From Leclercia pneumoniae (GTDB lineage: Bacteria; Pseudomonadota; Gammaproteobacteria; Enterobacterales; Enterobacteriaceae): a DNA stretch of 64,000 nucleotides. The stretch spans positions 992,001 to 1,056,000 of the forward strand of contig NZ_CP071383.1 in NCBI RefSeq assembly GCF_017348915.1, read 5' to 3'. Under the pieces are notes generated by a model that had not been told where the DNA came from, searched no databases, and was given only the letters and a program-made list of their open reading frames with translations. The number at the start of each line of letters is the position of its first letter. Within the stretch, counting starts at the first letter, position 1. Positions 31,914 through 42,114 of this stretch are shown here, piece after piece. Both the position numbers and the translations under genes were made by a program.

Positions 31914-34900
31914 ATGTCGCACTTCACTCGCAGGCAAAATCCGTTTTTTGCTTTGGTTTTGTTCATACTGTTCTTCTTTATAACTTCACATACGGCGTTT
32001 GCCCGAGCCGCTAATGGCACCGACACGCCAACCCGGGCAGATCTGCAAAGCCAACTGGATGTGTTAAGTAAGCAGAAAGACCTTTCGCCGCAAGATAAAC
32101 TTGTTCAGCAAGACCTGAACGAGACGCTGGAGACGCTCGATAAAATCGAACGTATTAAAGCCGAAACCACCCAGTTGCGTCAGAAAGTGCTTCAGGCACC
32201 TGAAAACATGCGTAAGGCGACCGAAGGGTTAAACGCCCTGAGTGATGTAGATAACGACGCTGAAACACGCAAAACCCTGGCGACGCTCTCTCTGCGCCAG
32301 CTTGAATCACGCGTGGCCCAACTGCTGGATGATCTGCAAACCGCCCAGAGTGATCTCTCGACGTACAATAGCCAACTGGTTTCACTGCAGACACAGCCAG
32401 AGCGCGTGCAAAACGCCATGTATACCGCCTCCCAGCAACTGCAGGAGATCCGCAATCGTCTGAACGGCACGGCGGTGGGCGAAACCGCGTTACGACCGAC
32501 CCAGCAGACTTTGCTGCTGGCACAGCAAACGCTATTGAACGCGCAAATCGACCAGCAACGTAAGAGCCTGGAAGGGAATACCATCCTGCAGGATACGTTG
32601 CAAAAACAACGTGATTACGTCAATGCCAACATCAACCGTCTGGAACACCAACTGCAACTGCTGCAGGAGGCGGTTAACAGTAAACGCCTGACCCTGACCG
32701 AGAAGACAGCACAAGAAGCCGTCACACCGGACGAGACCGCCCGTATACAGGAAAACCCGTTGGTCAAGCAGGAGCTGGAGGTGAACCACCAGCTCAGCCA
32801 GCGTTTGATCAACGCTACCGAAAACGGCAACGCCCTGGTTCAGCAGAACATCAAAGTTAAAAACTGGCTGGATCGCGCCCTGCAGTCGGAACGCAATATT
32901 AAAGAGCAGATTGCGGTTCTGAAGGGCAGTCTGCTGCTCTCCCGTATTCTCTACCAGCAACAGCAAACATTGCCTTCAGCCGATGAACTGGAGGATATGA
33001 CCAACCGCATCGCCGACCTGCGTCTTGAACAGTTTGAGGTGAATCAGCAGCGCGATGCGCTCTTCCAGAGCGACAGTTTTGTCGCCAAAGTGGAAGAGGG
33101 GCATACCAGCGAAGTGAACGATGAAGTGCACGATGCGCTGCTGCAGGTAGTGGATATGCGCCGCGAGTTGCTTGACCAGCTGAACAAACAGCTGGGGAAC
33201 CAACTGATGATGGCGATCAACCTGCAGATCAATCAGCAACAGCTGGTGAGCGTATCGAAGAGCCTGCAGGAGATCCTGACCCAGCAAATCTTCTGGGTGA
33301 ATAGCAATAAACCCATGGACTGGGAGTGGATCAAATCCTTCCCCGCCACCCTGAAAGACCAGATCAAGGCGATGAAAATCACCGTGAACTGGGAAAAAGC
33401 ATGGCCTGCCGCCGCGATTGCTTTCCTGGCCGGACTGCCGCTGTTGCTGATTGCGGGCCTGATTCGCTGGCGTCTGAACTGGCTGAAAAATTACCAGTCG
33501 AAGCTGGCGCATGAAGTCGGGCAGTTGCGTAACGATAGCCAGATGCACACGCCGAAAGCGATTCTGATTGATTTGCTACGTGCCTTGCCCATCTGCCTGG
33601 TGATTCTGGCGGTAGGGCTGATTCTGCTCACTATGCAGTTGAATATTAGCGATCTGCTGTGGGCCTTTAGCAAGAAACTGGCGCTGTTCTGGCTGGTCTT
33701 TGGCCTGTGCTGGAAGGTACTGGAAAAAGACGGCGTGGCGGTGTGCCACTTCAATATGCCGGAGAAACTGACCAGCCACTGGCGTCGTCAGATTGTTCGC
33801 ATCAGCCTGGCGCTGCTGCCGCTGCACTTCTGGTCAGTAGTGGCGGAGCTTTCGCCATTACACCTGATGGATGATGTCTTAGGCCAGTTTGTGATTCTGT
33901 TCAACCTGCTGTTGATCGCCGTACTCATGTGGCCGATGTGCCGCGACAGTTGGCGCGATAAAGAGTCGCACACGATTCGCCTGGTCACGGTGACCATACT
34001 GTCGATCATCCCGCTGGCGTTAATGGTGCTGACCGCGACGGGCTATTTCTATACCACGCTGCGCCTTTCCGGGCGCTGGATTGAAACCGTCTATCTGGTC
34101 ATCCTCTGGAATCTGCTCTACCAGACCGTGCTCCGCGGCCTGAGCGTTGCTGCGCGTCGTATTGCGTATCGCCGCGCACTGGCGCGCCGCCAGAACATGG
34201 TGAAAGAGGGGGCGGAAGGGGCCGAGCCGCAGGAAGAGCCGACCATCGCGCTGGAGCAGGTTAACCAGCAGACATTGCGTATTACTATGCTGGTGATGAT
34301 CGCCCTGTTTGCCGTCCTGTTCTGGGCAATCTGGTCTGACTTAATCACCGTATTTGCTTACCTCGATAGCATAACCCTGTGGCACTACAACGGTACCGAA
34401 GCGGGCGCGGCGGTGGTGAAAAATGTCACCCTGGGTAGCCTGCTCTTTGCGCTGGTCTCGTCGATGGTGGCCTGGGCGCTAATTCGCAACCTTCCGGGCC
34501 TGCTCGAGGTGCTGGTGCTCTCGCGCCTGAATATGCGCCAGGGGGCGTCGTACGCTATCACCACCATTCTCAATTATGTGATTCTGGTGGCGGGGGCGAT
34601 GACCGTCTTCGGCTCGCTGGGGGTCTCCTGGGATAAACTCCAGTGGCTGGCAGCGGCCTTGTCGGTAGGCCTGGGTTTTGGTCTGCAGGAGATCTTCGGT
34701 AACTTCGTCTCCGGCCTGATTATTCTGTTCGAACGCCCGGTGCGCATTGGCGATACCGTGACCATCGGCACCTTCTCTGGCACCGTCAGTAAGATCCGTA
34801 TTCGTGCTACGACCATTACCGATTTCGATCGCAAAGAGGTGATCATCCCGAACAAGGCCTTCGTGACTGAGCGTCTGATCAACTGGTCGCTCTCTGACAC

Positions 34901-35267
34901 CATTACGCGCGTTGTGATTCGCCTCGGTGTCGCTTACGGTTCGGATCTCGATAAGGTGAAAAAAGTGCTGCTGAAAGCGGCGATGGATCATCCGAAAGTG
35001 ATGCACGATCCCGAGCCATCGGTCTTCTTCACCACCTTCGGGCCAAGTACGCTCGATCATGAGCTGCGTTTATATGTCCGTGAGCTGCGTGACCGAAGCT
35101 ACACCGTGGATGAGCTGAACCGCACGATCGACCGTCTGTGCCGTGAAAACGACATCAATATCGCCTTTAACCAGCTTGAAGTTCACCTGCGAAATGAGAA
35201 GGGTGAGGAGCATACGGAAGTTAAGCGCGACGTTAAGGGAGACGATCCTACCCCCGCGCAAGCATAA
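31914..35267 (+). CDS. mscK: Potassium-dependent mechanosensitive channel MscK (KefA)
   Basis: The protein has 1117 residues (E. coli 1120). A signal peptide (cut after AFA) is followed by a long periplasmic domain rich in coiled coil (about 30-480, QLDVLSKQKDLS ... QQQLVSV). About eleven membrane helices come next, and a C-terminal MscS-like pore and beta domain (LGFGLQEIFGNFVSGLIILFERP). It gates on membrane tension and external potassium. I chose the ATG at 31914 for its signal peptide; the ribosome site is poor and a GTG at 31857 is the alternative. Confidence 0.94.
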   Translation: MSHFTRRQNPFFALVLFILFFFITSHTAFARAANGTDTPTRADLQSQLDVLSKQKDLSPQDKLVQQDLNETLETLDKIERIKAETTQLRQKVLQAPENMRKATEGLNALSDVDNDAETRKTLATLSLRQLESRVAQLLDDLQTAQSDLSTYNSQLVSLQTQPERVQNAMYTASQQLQEIRNRLNGTAVGETALRPTQQTLLLAQQTLLNAQIDQQRKSLEGNTILQDTLQKQRDYVNANINRLEHQLQLLQEAVNSKRLTLTEKTAQEAVTPDETARIQENPLVKQELEVNHQLSQRLINATENGNALVQQNIKVKNWLDRALQSERNIKEQIAVLKGSLLLSRILYQQQQTLPSADELEDMTNRIADLRLEQFEVNQQRDALFQSDSFVAKVEEGHTSEVNDEVHDALLQVVDMRRELLDQLNKQLGNQLMMAINLQINQQQLVSVSKSLQEILTQQIFWVNSNKPMDWEWIKSFPATLKDQIKAMKITVNWEKAWPAAAIAFLAGLPLLLIAGLIRWRLNWLKNYQSKLAHEVGQLRNDSQMHTPKAILIDLLRALPICLVILAVGLILLTMQLNISDLLWAFSKKLALFWLVFGLCWKVLEKDGVAVCHFNMPEKLTSHWRRQIVRISLALLPLHFWSVVAELSPLHLMDDVLGQFVILFNLLLIAVLMWPMCRDSWRDKESHTIRLVTVTILSIIPLALMVLTATGYFYTTLRLSGRWIETVYLVILWNLLYQTVLRGLSVAARRIAYRRALARRQNMVKEGAEGAEPQEEPTIALEQVNQQTLRITMLVMIALFAVLFWAIWSDLITVFAYLDSITLWHYNGTEAGAAVVKNVTLGSLLFALVSSMVAWALIRNLPGLLEVLVLSRLNMRQGASYAITTILNYVILVAGAMTVFGSLGVSWDKLQWLAAALSVGLGFGLQEIFGNFVSGLIILFERPVRIGDTVTIGTFSGTVSKIRIRATTITDFDRKEVIIPNKAFVTERLINWSLSDTITRVVIRLGVAYGSDLDKVKKVLLKAAMDHPKVMHDPEPSVFFTTFGPSTLDHELRLYVRELRDRSYTVDELNRTIDRLCRENDINIAFNQLEVHLRNEKGEEHTEVKRDVKGDDPTPAQA

Positions 35268-35270
35268 AAC

Positions 35271-35432
35271 TTAACCCTCTCCCGCTCCGGGGGAGGGTAA
35301 TTTCCCCTCAAAATCCCGTCTGACAATATCCAGCGCTTTCAATACTGTCTCGGCCGGGATGGCATGGTTTTCCAGCAGCATAATTAAATCCACAGCCAGT
35401 TTGACTTCATCCGGTGCACTGTCGAGCGACAT
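35271..35432 (-). CDS. rsmS: Small protein RsmS (YbaM)
   Basis: The 53-residue protein [20 protein letters not shown] ... was found by translating the minus strand and has the length of E. coli YbaM/RsmS, whose relatives include pleiotropic regulators of exoenzyme production. The first ~42 residues are well conserved. The last ones (LPSPGAGEG) are encoded by a CCCTC/GAGGG palindrome and differ from E. coli. It lies 12 bp downstream of priC in the same direction, and its stop is 3 bp from the mscK stop. Confidence 0.87.
   Translation of the reverse strand: MSLDSAPDEVKLAVDLIMLLENHAIPAETVLKALDIVRRDFEGKLPSPGAGEG
35275..35297. repeat. REP-like palindrome overlapping the rsmS 3' end
   Basis: CCCTCTCCC (35275-35283) pairs with GGGGGAGGG (35289-35297) with one T-G wobble around GCTCC. 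It is of the same family as the palindromes near 42120-42195 and 45472-45502 and may also end mscK transcripts. Confidence 0.7.
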
Positions 35433-35444
35433 AGATCTCTCCTG

Positions 35445-35999
35445 TTATCGGGTTAATTGCGCGATGACGCGCTCAATTTCGTCCAGCGCCTGGCGACAGC
35501 GCAGCAGGCGTCCATCCAGTGCGGTGATTTCGCGCAGCAAACGCTGCTGCTCTTCCAGAGTTTGCGCCGCGTTCAGGCGCGCTTCGCGATCGCGTTTCAT
35601 GTCATGCAGACGGCGTTCAAACTCCTGATGTTCCAGCCGCTTACGTTGCCATTTCTCGCGGCCGTGGCCGGGACTATCCCATGCCCTTAGCGGCCAGGCG
35701 GCAATTTCACGATGCAGGGCGGCTATCTGTTCTGCCAGGTGTTCAGCCAGCCAGGCCACCTGGGCGGTCTGCTCTTTTTCTACCGCATGACGGAGTTCAT
35801 CCAGATTGTGCTGCGCCTCGGCCAGATAATCCTTCATCAGCGTGCTGCGGCTACGAAACAGTTGCCTGTCAAAACGCGGCTTGAGTGTGGCGTGCTGCAT
35901 CAGCGGCCTGGCCTGCTCGTGCAGGGCCGTCATCTGCTTTTGCAGCGTCTGTAAAAGCAAGGCTGTTTTCAATCCGCTCTCCAGTGGTACAGTAGCCAT
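35445..35999 (-). CDS. priC: Primosomal replication protein N'' PriC
   Basis: The protein has 184 residues (E. coli 175), very rich in Arg, Leu and Gln and largely helical. Conserved segments are FDRQLF, VEKEQTAQVAWLAEHL and WQRKRLEHQEFERRL. PriC recognises abandoned forks and reloads DnaB with SSB help. The extra N-terminal residues MATVPLESG come from the only good ATG (35999), since there is no Met at the E. coli start. Confidence 0.93.
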   Translation of the reverse strand: MATVPLESGLKTALLLQTLQKQMTALHEQARPLMQHATLKPRFDRQLFRSRSTLMKDYLAEAQHNLDELRHAVEKEQTAQVAWLAEHLAEQIAALHREIAAWPLRAWDSPGHGREKWQRKRLEHQEFERRLHDMKRDREARLNAAQTLEEQQRLLREITALDGRLLRCRQALDEIERVIAQLTR

Positions 36000-36022
36000 T
36001 CAGTTTGATAACGATTCGCATT

Positions 36023-36400
36023 ATGCAGCGTACTATTTTAATCATCATTGGCTGGCTTGCGGTAGTGCTCGGCACCCTGGGTGTCGTATTACCTTTATTG
36101 CCGACGACCCCCTTTATCCTGCTGGCGGCCTGGTGTTTCGCCCGCTCGTCGCCGCGTTTTCACCACTGGCTGCTCTGGCGCTCGTGGTTTGGTGGCTATT
36201 TGCGCCACTGGCAGCAATACCATGCTATGCCGCCGGGCGCCAAACCCCGGGCCATCGCCGTGATACTTATTACGTTCGCCATTTCATTGTGGTTGGTGAA
36301 AATGATGTGGGTGCGGATCCTGTTGCTGGTGATATTGAGCTGCCTGCTGATATTTATGTGGCGGATCCCGGTGATTGACGAAAAGCAACAAAAGCAATAA
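36023..36400 (+). CDS. ybaN: DUF454 inner-membrane protein YbaN
   Basis: The protein has 125 residues, the E. coli length. It has two helices near the N-terminus (LIIIGWLAVVLGTLGVVLPLLPTTPFILLAAW in part) and two near the C-terminus. The motif LPTTPFILLAAWCFARSSPRFH is the DUF454 hallmark. The function is unknown. It is divergent from priC (23 bp). The ATG at 36023 was chosen over 36005 by the family start MQR. Confidence 0.92.
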   Translation: MQRTILIIIGWLAVVLGTLGVVLPLLPTTPFILLAAWCFARSSPRFHHWLLWRSWFGGYLRHWQQYHAMPPGAKPRAIAVILITFAISLWLVKMMWVRILLLVILSCLLIFMWRIPVIDEKQQKQ

Positions 36401-36552
36401 TGGTCTGCGATGGCAGTTGCAATTCTCGCGCGCAGCCAGTAAATTCGACCGTTTTCGAGCACAGGCACGCCTGGTTAAAGGATAAACAAACTCTCCTTTA
36501 GCCGTTTCGACGCGCGCCGTGAGTAACACCGTTTTTTATCAGGCATAAACTT

Positions 36553-37104
36553 ATGACCGCAACTGCGCAGCAGCTTGAATTTCTCAAAAACAGTATCAAA
36601 AGTATCCAGGACTATCCAAAGCCTGGCATTCTTTTCCGCGACGTCACCAGCATGCTGGAAGACCCGAAAGCTTACGCCCTCAGCATTGAACTGCTGGTAG
36701 AGCGTTTTAAAGACGCCGGGATCACGAAAGTGGTTGGCACCGAAGCACGCGGTTTCCTGTTTGGCGCTCCGGTTGCGCTGGCGCTGGGCGTCGGTTTTGT
36801 GCCGGTACGTAAACCGCGCAAACTGCCGCGCGAAACCATTGCCGAAAGCTACGAGCTGGAATATGGCACCGATCAGCTGGAAATCCACGTGGATGCCATT
36901 AAACCGGGTGACAAAGTCCTGGTTGTGGACGATCTGCTGGCAACCGGCGGTACCATTGAAGCGACCGTGAAGCTGATTCGTCGCTTGGGTGGCGAAGTGA
37001 CCGATGCTGCGTTCATCATCAACCTGTTCGATTTGGGTGGTGAGCAGCGCCTCGAAAAACAGGGCATCACCAGCTACAGCCTGGTGCCATTCCCGGGTCA
37101 CTAA
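36553..37104 (+). CDS. apt: Adenine phosphoribosyltransferase Apt
   Basis: The protein has 183 residues and joins adenine and PRPP to AMP in purine salvage. The PRPP loop [16 protein letters not shown] is complete, and [18 protein letters not shown] and RKPRKLP are typical. It is separated from dnaX by a hairpin terminator, though apt-dnaX cotranscription is known in E. coli. Confidence 0.97.
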   Translation: MTATAQQLEFLKNSIKSIQDYPKPGILFRDVTSMLEDPKAYALSIELLVERFKDAGITKVVGTEARGFLFGAPVALALGVGFVPVRKPRKLPRETIAESYELEYGTDQLEIHVDAIKPGDKVLVVDDLLATGGTIEATVKLIRRLGGEVTDAAFIINLFDLGGEQRLEKQGITSYSLVPFPGH

Positions 37105-37113
37105 TCCCTCTCC

Positions 37114-37142
37114 CACAACCTCGCCCATTGGGTGAGGTTGTG
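37114..37142 (+). terminator. Hairpin after apt
   Basis: CACAACCTC (37114-37122) pairs with GAGGTTGTG (37134-37142), continued by CCC/GGG inside, followed by TTAGC. The weak T run suggests partial read-through into dnaX. Confidence 0.6.
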
Positions 37143-37192
37143 TTAGCATTACCTCCCTGTTTATCCACCTTCCAGCGTTGCAGAGCCTGCCC

Positions 37193-39127
37193 ATGAGTTA
37201 TCAGGTGTTAGCCCGAAAATGGCGACCCCAAACCTTTGCTGACGTTGTCGGCCAGGAACATGTGCTCACCGCCCTTGCGAATGGTTTATCGCTAGGACGC
37301 ATTCATCACGCCTGGCTCTTCTCCGGCACGCGCGGCGTGGGGAAAACGTCCATCGCCCGCTTGCTGGCGAAAGGTCTCAACTGCGAAACCGGCATCACCG
37401 CCACGCCGTGCGGTGTATGTGACAACTGCCGCGAGATCGAGCAGGGGCGGTTTGTCGATCTGATCGAGATCGATGCCGCTTCGCGCACCAAAGTCGAAGA
37501 TACCCGCGATCTGCTGGATAACGTTCAGTACGCCCCGGCCCGTGGTCGCTTCAAGGTCTATCTGATCGATGAAGTGCACATGCTTTCGCGCCACAGCTTC
37601 AATGCGCTGTTAAAGACGCTGGAAGAGCCGCCTGCGCACGTGAAATTCCTGCTGGCGACTACCGATCCGCAAAAGCTGCCGGTAACGATCCTTTCCCGCT
37701 GCCTGCAGTTCCACCTGAAGGCGCTGGATGTTACGCAAATCCGCGATCAGCTGGAGCGCATTCTTACTGCCGAACAGGTTGAGCATGAGCCACGTGCCCT
37801 GCAACTGCTGGCTCGCGCCGCCGACGGCAGCCTTCGCGATGCGCTGAGTCTGACCGATCAGGCCATTGCCAGCGGTGATGGCAAACTCTCCACCGAGGCG
37901 GTCACCTCCATGCTGGGCGCTCTCGACGACGATCAAGCGCTGTCGCTGATCGAAGCGGTGGTTGCGGCGGATGGCGAACGCGTGATGTCGCTGGTGAATG
38001 CCTCTGCGGCCCGCGGCGTCGAATGGGAAGCCTTGTTGGTTGAGATGCTGGCGCTGCTGCACCGTATTGCGATGGTTCAGCTTTCACCCGCCGCGCTCGG
38101 CAGCGATATGGCTGCTATTGAGCAGCGCATGCGCGAACTGGCCCGTACCGTCCCGCCAGCGGATGTACAGCTCTACTATCAGACGCTGCTGATCGGCCGC
38201 AAAGAGCTGCCGTTCGCGCCGGATCGTCGGATGGGCATTGAAATGACGTTACTGCGTGCGCTGGCATTCCACCCGCGCATGCCGCTGCCTGAACCCGAAG
38301 TGCCCCAGCAGTCGTTCGCCCCGGTCGCGCCCACGGCGGTACTAACGCCGACGCAGACCGCACCGCAACCCTCGGCTCCGCCTGCGCCACGCCAGGAGGT
38401 GCCGCTGTCGGATGCCACCAGTTCGGTGCTGGCTGCCCGTAGCCAGTTGCAACGTGCTCAGGGAGCATCTAAACCAAAAAAGAGTGAACCGGCAGCGCCA
38501 GGCAGAGCGCGGCCGGTGAATAACGCCACGCTGGAACGCCTGGCATCGGTTACCGAGCGCGTGCAAAAGCAGCCATCTGCGGCCAATGCTGAGCAAAAAG
38601 CGCCGGCGAAGCCAGAGGCTTACCGCTGGAAAGCGACGACCATAACCGAAGAGGTGAAGGTTATGGTCGCGACCCCGAAGGCGCTGAAAAAAGCGCTGGA
38701 GCATGAAAAGACACCGGAGCTTTCGGCGAAGCTGGCCGAGGAGTCGCTGGCACGCGATGAATGGGCCGCAGAGGTCAACAAACTGAAGCTGCCCAAGCTG
38801 GTGGAGCAGGTGGCCCTCAACGCCTGGCGTGAACAGGAAGAGAATCGCATCTGTCTGCATCTGCGCCCGGGTCAGCGACACCTCAATTCTGCCAGCGCGC
38901 AGCAGGTATTGACTGAGGCGCTCAGCACATTACGGGGTGCGCCGGTTGAATTGACCATCGTTGAAGATGATAATCCGGCGGTGCGCACGCCGCTTGAGTG
39001 GCGTCAGGCGATTTATGAAGAGAAACTCGCGCAGGCGCGTGAGTCAATTATCGCGGATAATAACATTCAGACTCTGCAGCGCTTCTTTGATGCTGAGCTG
39101 GATGAAGAGAGTATTCGCCCCATTTGA
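37193..39127 (+). CDS. dnaX: DNA polymerase III tau and gamma subunits DnaX
   Basis: The tau product has 644 residues (E. coli 643). The AAA+ clamp-loader core has Walker A GTRGVGKTS (Lys51), a zinc site of Cys64, 73, 76 and 79, and DEVHML. Domains IV and V, which bind DnaB and the polymerase, occupy about 430-644. A -1 frameshift at 38476-38482 yields the short gamma subunit. The start MSYQVLARKW at 37193 is the family start. ybaB and recR follow in the same direction. Confidence 0.97.
   Translation: MSYQVLARKWRPQTFADVVGQEHVLTALANGLSLGRIHHAWLFSGTRGVGKTSIARLLAKGLNCETGITATPCGVCDNCREIEQGRFVDLIEIDAASRTKVEDTRDLLDNVQYAPARGRFKVYLIDEVHMLSRHSFNALLKTLEEPPAHVKFLLATTDPQKLPVTILSRCLQFHLKALDVTQIRDQLERILTAEQVEHEPRALQLLARAADGSLRDALSLTDQAIASGDGKLSTEAVTSMLGALDDDQALSLIEAVVAADGERVMSLVNASAARGVEWEALLVEMLALLHRIAMVQLSPAALGSDMAAIEQRMRELARTVPPADVQLYYQTLLIGRKELPFAPDRRMGIEMTLLRALAFHPRMPLPEPEVPQQSFAPVAPTAVLTPTQTAPQPSAPPAPRQEVPLSDATSSVLAARSQLQRAQGASKPKKSEPAAPGRARPVNNATLERLASVTERVQKQPSAANAEQKAPAKPEAYRWKATTITEEVKVMVATPKALKKALEHEKTPELSAKLAEESLARDEWAAEVNKLKLPKLVEQVALNAWREQEENRICLHLRPGQRHLNSASAQQVLTEALSTLRGAPVELTIVEDDNPAVRTPLEWRQAIYEEKLAQARESIIADNNIQTLQRFFDAELDEESIRPI
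38460..38487 (+). other. Programmed -1 frameshift signal for the gamma subunit
   Basis: The Shine-Dalgarno-like AGGGAG (38460-38465) precedes A AAA AAG (38476-38482), read in frame as CCA AAA AAG. Slipping gives GAG TGA, so gamma ends after 431 residues, the E. coli length. A GC-rich hairpin region (ACCGGC ... GGCCGGTG) follows. Confidence 0.93.
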
Positions 39128-39180
39128 TCGTGAGTTTGGCTTACGGTTGTCCTGTTTAACGTGAAAGAAGAGAGAAGCCT

Positions 39181-39513
39181 ATGTTTGGTGGTAAAGGCGG
39201 TCTGGGTGGTCTGATGAAGCAAGCCCAGCAGATGCAGGAAAAAATGCAGAAGATGCAGGAAGAGATCGCGCAGATGGAAGTCACGGGCGAATCAGGTGCC
39301 GGTCTGGTGAAAGTGACCATCAACGGTGCGCATAACTGCCGTCGCGTTGAAATCGACCCAAGCCTGCTCGAAGATGACAAAGATATGCTGGAAGATCTGG
39401 TTGCGGCAGCTTTCAACGATGCTGCTCGTCGTATCGACGAAACCCAGAAAGAGAAAATGGCCTCTGTCTCCTCCGGAATGCAGTTGCCGCCAGGCTTTAA
39501 GATGCCGTTCTGA
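39181..39513 (+). CDS. ybaB: Nucleoid-associated protein YbaB
   Basis: The protein has 110 residues (E. coli 109). YbaB/EbfC dimers bind DNA and help compact the nucleoid. The N-terminus is Gly- and Met-rich with a helix [20 protein letters not shown] and the C-terminus is [12 protein letters not shown]. Its stop overlaps the recR start by one base (TGATG), so the two are translationally coupled. Confidence 0.96.
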   Translation: MFGGKGGLGGLMKQAQQMQEKMQKMQEEIAQMEVTGESGAGLVKVTINGAHNCRRVEIDPSLLEDDKDMLEDLVAAAFNDAARRIDETQKEKMASVSSGMQLPPGFKMPF

Positions 39514-40118
39514 TGCAAACCAGTCCGCTGCTCACGCAGTTAATGGAAGCCTTGCGCTGCCTGCCGGGTGTAGGCCCGAAGTCAGCGCAGCGCATGGCGT
39601 TTACGCTCTTGCAGCGCGATCGTAGCGGCGGGATGCGTCTGGCGCAGGCACTGACCCGCGCCATGTCAGAAATTGGTCACTGTGCAGACTGCCGTACCTT
39701 TACCGAGCAGGAGGTGTGCAATATCTGTACGAACTCGCGTCGCCAGGAAAACGGCCAGATTTGCGTGGTGGAGAGTCCTGCGGACATCTACGCCATTGAG
39801 CAAACCGGGCAATTCTCTGGTCGCTATTTCGTGCTGATGGGGCATCTGTCGCCGCTTGACGGTATCGGTCCGGGCGATATTGGCCTTGATCGGCTTGAGC
39901 AGCGACTTGAGTCTGAGACCATTAAAGAGGTGATCCTCGCCACCAACCCAACGGTGGAGGGGGAAGCCACCGCCAACTATATTGCCGAGCTGTGTGGGCA
40001 ATATGGCGTTGATGCCAGCCGCATCGCCCACGGCGTGCCGGTGGGCGGCGAGCTGGAAATGGTGGACGGCACCACGCTGTCACACTCCCTGGCCGGACGA
40101 CACAAGATTATTTTCTGA
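39513..40118 (+). CDS. recR: Recombination mediator RecR
   Basis: The protein has 201 residues. It has the helix-hairpin-helix N-terminus ([14 protein letters not shown]), a Cys4 zinc finger ([16 protein letters not shown]) and a Toprim domain ([12 protein letters not shown] ... [14 protein letters not shown]). With RecF and RecO it loads RecA onto SSB-coated gaps. The ATG at 39513 overlaps the ybaB stop. Confidence 0.97.
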   Translation: MQTSPLLTQLMEALRCLPGVGPKSAQRMAFTLLQRDRSGGMRLAQALTRAMSEIGHCADCRTFTEQEVCNICTNSRRQENGQICVVESPADIYAIEQTGQFSGRYFVLMGHLSPLDGIGPGDIGLDRLEQRLESETIKEVILATNPTVEGEATANYIAELCGQYGVDASRIAHGVPVGGELEMVDGTTLSHSLAGRHKIIF

Positions 40119-40123
40119 CCAAA

Positions 40124-40147
40124 CGGAGGCGGCGTTCACCGCCTCCG
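40124..40147 (+). terminator. Hairpin after recR
   Basis: CGGAGGCGG (40124-40132) pairs with CCGCCTCCG (40139-40147) around CGTTCA. It lacks a T run and abuts the htpG -35 element. Confidence 0.6.
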
Positions 40148-40176
40148 CTTGAAAACTCCCCCCCTTATCCCCATCT
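40148..40176 (+). promoter_or_regulatory. Sigma32 heat-shock promoter of htpG
   Basis: CTTGAAA (40148-40154), a 14-bp spacer and CCCCATCT (40169-40176) match the heat-shock consensus CTTGAAA/CCCCATNT closely. It is 53 bp before htpG. Confidence 0.9.
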
Positions 40177-40229
40177 CTCACTCAACGTTTTTACCACCCC
40201 ATTAAATGGCATTGTTGAGGTCGACTTAG

Positions 40230-42104
40230 ATGAAAGGACAAGAAACCCGCGGTTTCCAGTCAGAAGTAAAACAGCTTCTGCACCTGATGATCCATTCCCT
40301 GTATTCCAATAAAGAGATCTTCCTGCGCGAGCTGATTTCCAACGCCTCGGATGCGGCGGACAAGCTGCGTTTCCGTGCGCTCTCAAGCCCGGATCTGTAT
40401 GAAGGTGACGGCGATCTGCGCGTACGCGTCTCGTTTAATAAAGAAAACCGCACCCTGACCATCGCCGATAACGGCATCGGTATGACCCGCGATGAAGTGA
40501 TCGACCATCTCGGTACCATCGCCAAATCCGGTACCAAAGCGTTCCTCGAGTCCATGGGCTCCGATCAGGCGAAAGACAGCCAGTTGATCGGCCAGTTCGG
40601 CGTGGGCTTCTACTCGGCGTTCATCGTGGCGGACAAAGTTACCGTGCGTACCCGTGCGGCAGGCGAAAGCGCTGAAAATGGCGTGTTCTGGGAATCTCAA
40701 GGCGAAGGCGAATACACCGTTGCCGATATCACCAAAGCGGATCGCGGGACCGAAATCACCCTGCACCTGCGTGAAGGCGAAGATGACTTCCTGAACGACT
40801 GGCGCGTGCGCTCAATCATCGGTAAATATTCCGACCACATTGCGCTGCCGGTTGAGATCGAAAAACAGGAAGAGCAAGACGGTGAAACCGTCGTCTCCTG
40901 GGAGAAAATCAACAAGGCGCAGGCGCTGTGGACGCGTAATAAGTCTGAGATCAAAGACGACGAGTACAACGAGTTTTACAAGCACATCGCCCACGACTTT
41001 ACCGATCCGCTGACCTGGAGCCACAACCGCGTGGAAGGGAAGCAGGAGTACACCAGCCTGCTGTACATCCCGGCGCAGGCACCGTGGGATATGTGGAACC
41101 GCGATCACAAGCACGGCCTGAAGCTGTACGTGCAGCGCGTGTTCATTATGGACGACGCCGAGCAGTTCATGCCGAACTACCTGCGCTTCACCCGTGGTCT
41201 GATTGACTCCAACGACCTGCCCCTGAACGTCTCCCGTGAGATCCTGCAGGACAGCACCGTGACCCGCAACCTGCGTAACGCGCTGACCAAACGTACGCTG
41301 CAGATGCTGGAAAAACTGGCGAAAGACGACGCAGAAAAATATCAGACCTTCTGGAAACAGTTCGGCCTGGTGCTGAAAGAAGGCCCGGCGGAAGATACCG
41401 CTAACGTTGAAGCGATCGCTAAACTGCTGCGCTTTGCCTCCACACATAACGACTCCTCCGCGCAGACCGTGTCGCTGGAAGAGTACGTCTCCCGCATGAA
41501 GGAAGGGCAGGAGAAGATCTACTACATCACCGCCGACAGCTACGCCGCGGCGAAGAGCAGCCCACACCTGGAACTGCTGCGTAAGAAAGGCATCGAAGTG
41601 CTGCTGCTGTCTGACCGCATCGACGAATGGATGATGAACTACTTGACCGAGTTCGACGGTAAATCCTTCCAGTCCGTTGCAAAAGCTGACGAGTCTATCG
41701 ATAAGCTGGCAGACGAAGTGGATGAAAGCGCGAAAGAAGCCGAGAAAGCGCTGGAGCCGTTCGTTGAGCGTGTGAAAACCTTCCTGGGCGATCGCGTGAA
41801 AGAGGTGCGCTTCACCCACCGTCTGACCGATACCCCGGCGATTGTGACCACCGATGCCGATGAAATGGGCACTCAGATGGCGAAACTGTTCGCGGCGGCG
41901 GGCCAGGCGATGCCGGAAGTGAAATATATCTTCGAGTTGAATCCGGATCACCCTCTGGTGAAACGCGCGGCGGATACCCAGGACGAAGCACGCTTTGCCG
42001 AGTGGGTTGAGCTTCTGCTGGATCAGTCCCTGCTGGCCGAACGCGGCACGCTGGAAGATCCTAACCTGTTCATTAAACGTGTAAATGCGCTTCTGCTGGC
42101 GTAA
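40230..42104 (+). CDS. htpG: Chaperone HtpG (Hsp90)
   Basis: The protein has 624 residues, as in E. coli. The N-terminal GHKL ATPase shows NASDA (ATP and Mg binding), DNGIGM and [11 protein letters not shown]. The middle domain (about 230-500) has [28 protein letters not shown] in pieces, and the C-terminal dimer domain follows. It acts as a dimer with DnaK in late folding and stress. A sigma32 promoter precedes it. Confidence 0.98.
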   Translation: MKGQETRGFQSEVKQLLHLMIHSLYSNKEIFLRELISNASDAADKLRFRALSSPDLYEGDGDLRVRVSFNKENRTLTIADNGIGMTRDEVIDHLGTIAKSGTKAFLESMGSDQAKDSQLIGQFGVGFYSAFIVADKVTVRTRAAGESAENGVFWESQGEGEYTVADITKADRGTEITLHLREGEDDFLNDWRVRSIIGKYSDHIALPVEIEKQEEQDGETVVSWEKINKAQALWTRNKSEIKDDEYNEFYKHIAHDFTDPLTWSHNRVEGKQEYTSLLYIPAQAPWDMWNRDHKHGLKLYVQRVFIMDDAEQFMPNYLRFTRGLIDSNDLPLNVSREILQDSTVTRNLRNALTKRTLQMLEKLAKDDAEKYQTFWKQFGLVLKEGPAEDTANVEAIAKLLRFASTHNDSSAQTVSLEEYVSRMKEGQEKIYYITADSYAAAKSSPHLELLRKKGIEVLLLSDRIDEWMMNYLTEFDGKSFQSVAKADESIDKLADEVDESAKEAEKALEPFVERVKTFLGDRVKEVRFTHRLTDTPAIVTTDADEMGTQMAKLFAAAGQAMPEVKYIFELNPDHPLVKRAADTQDEARFAEWVELLLDQSLLAERGTLEDPNLFIKRVNALLLA

Positions 42105-42114
42105 TTGACCCTTA

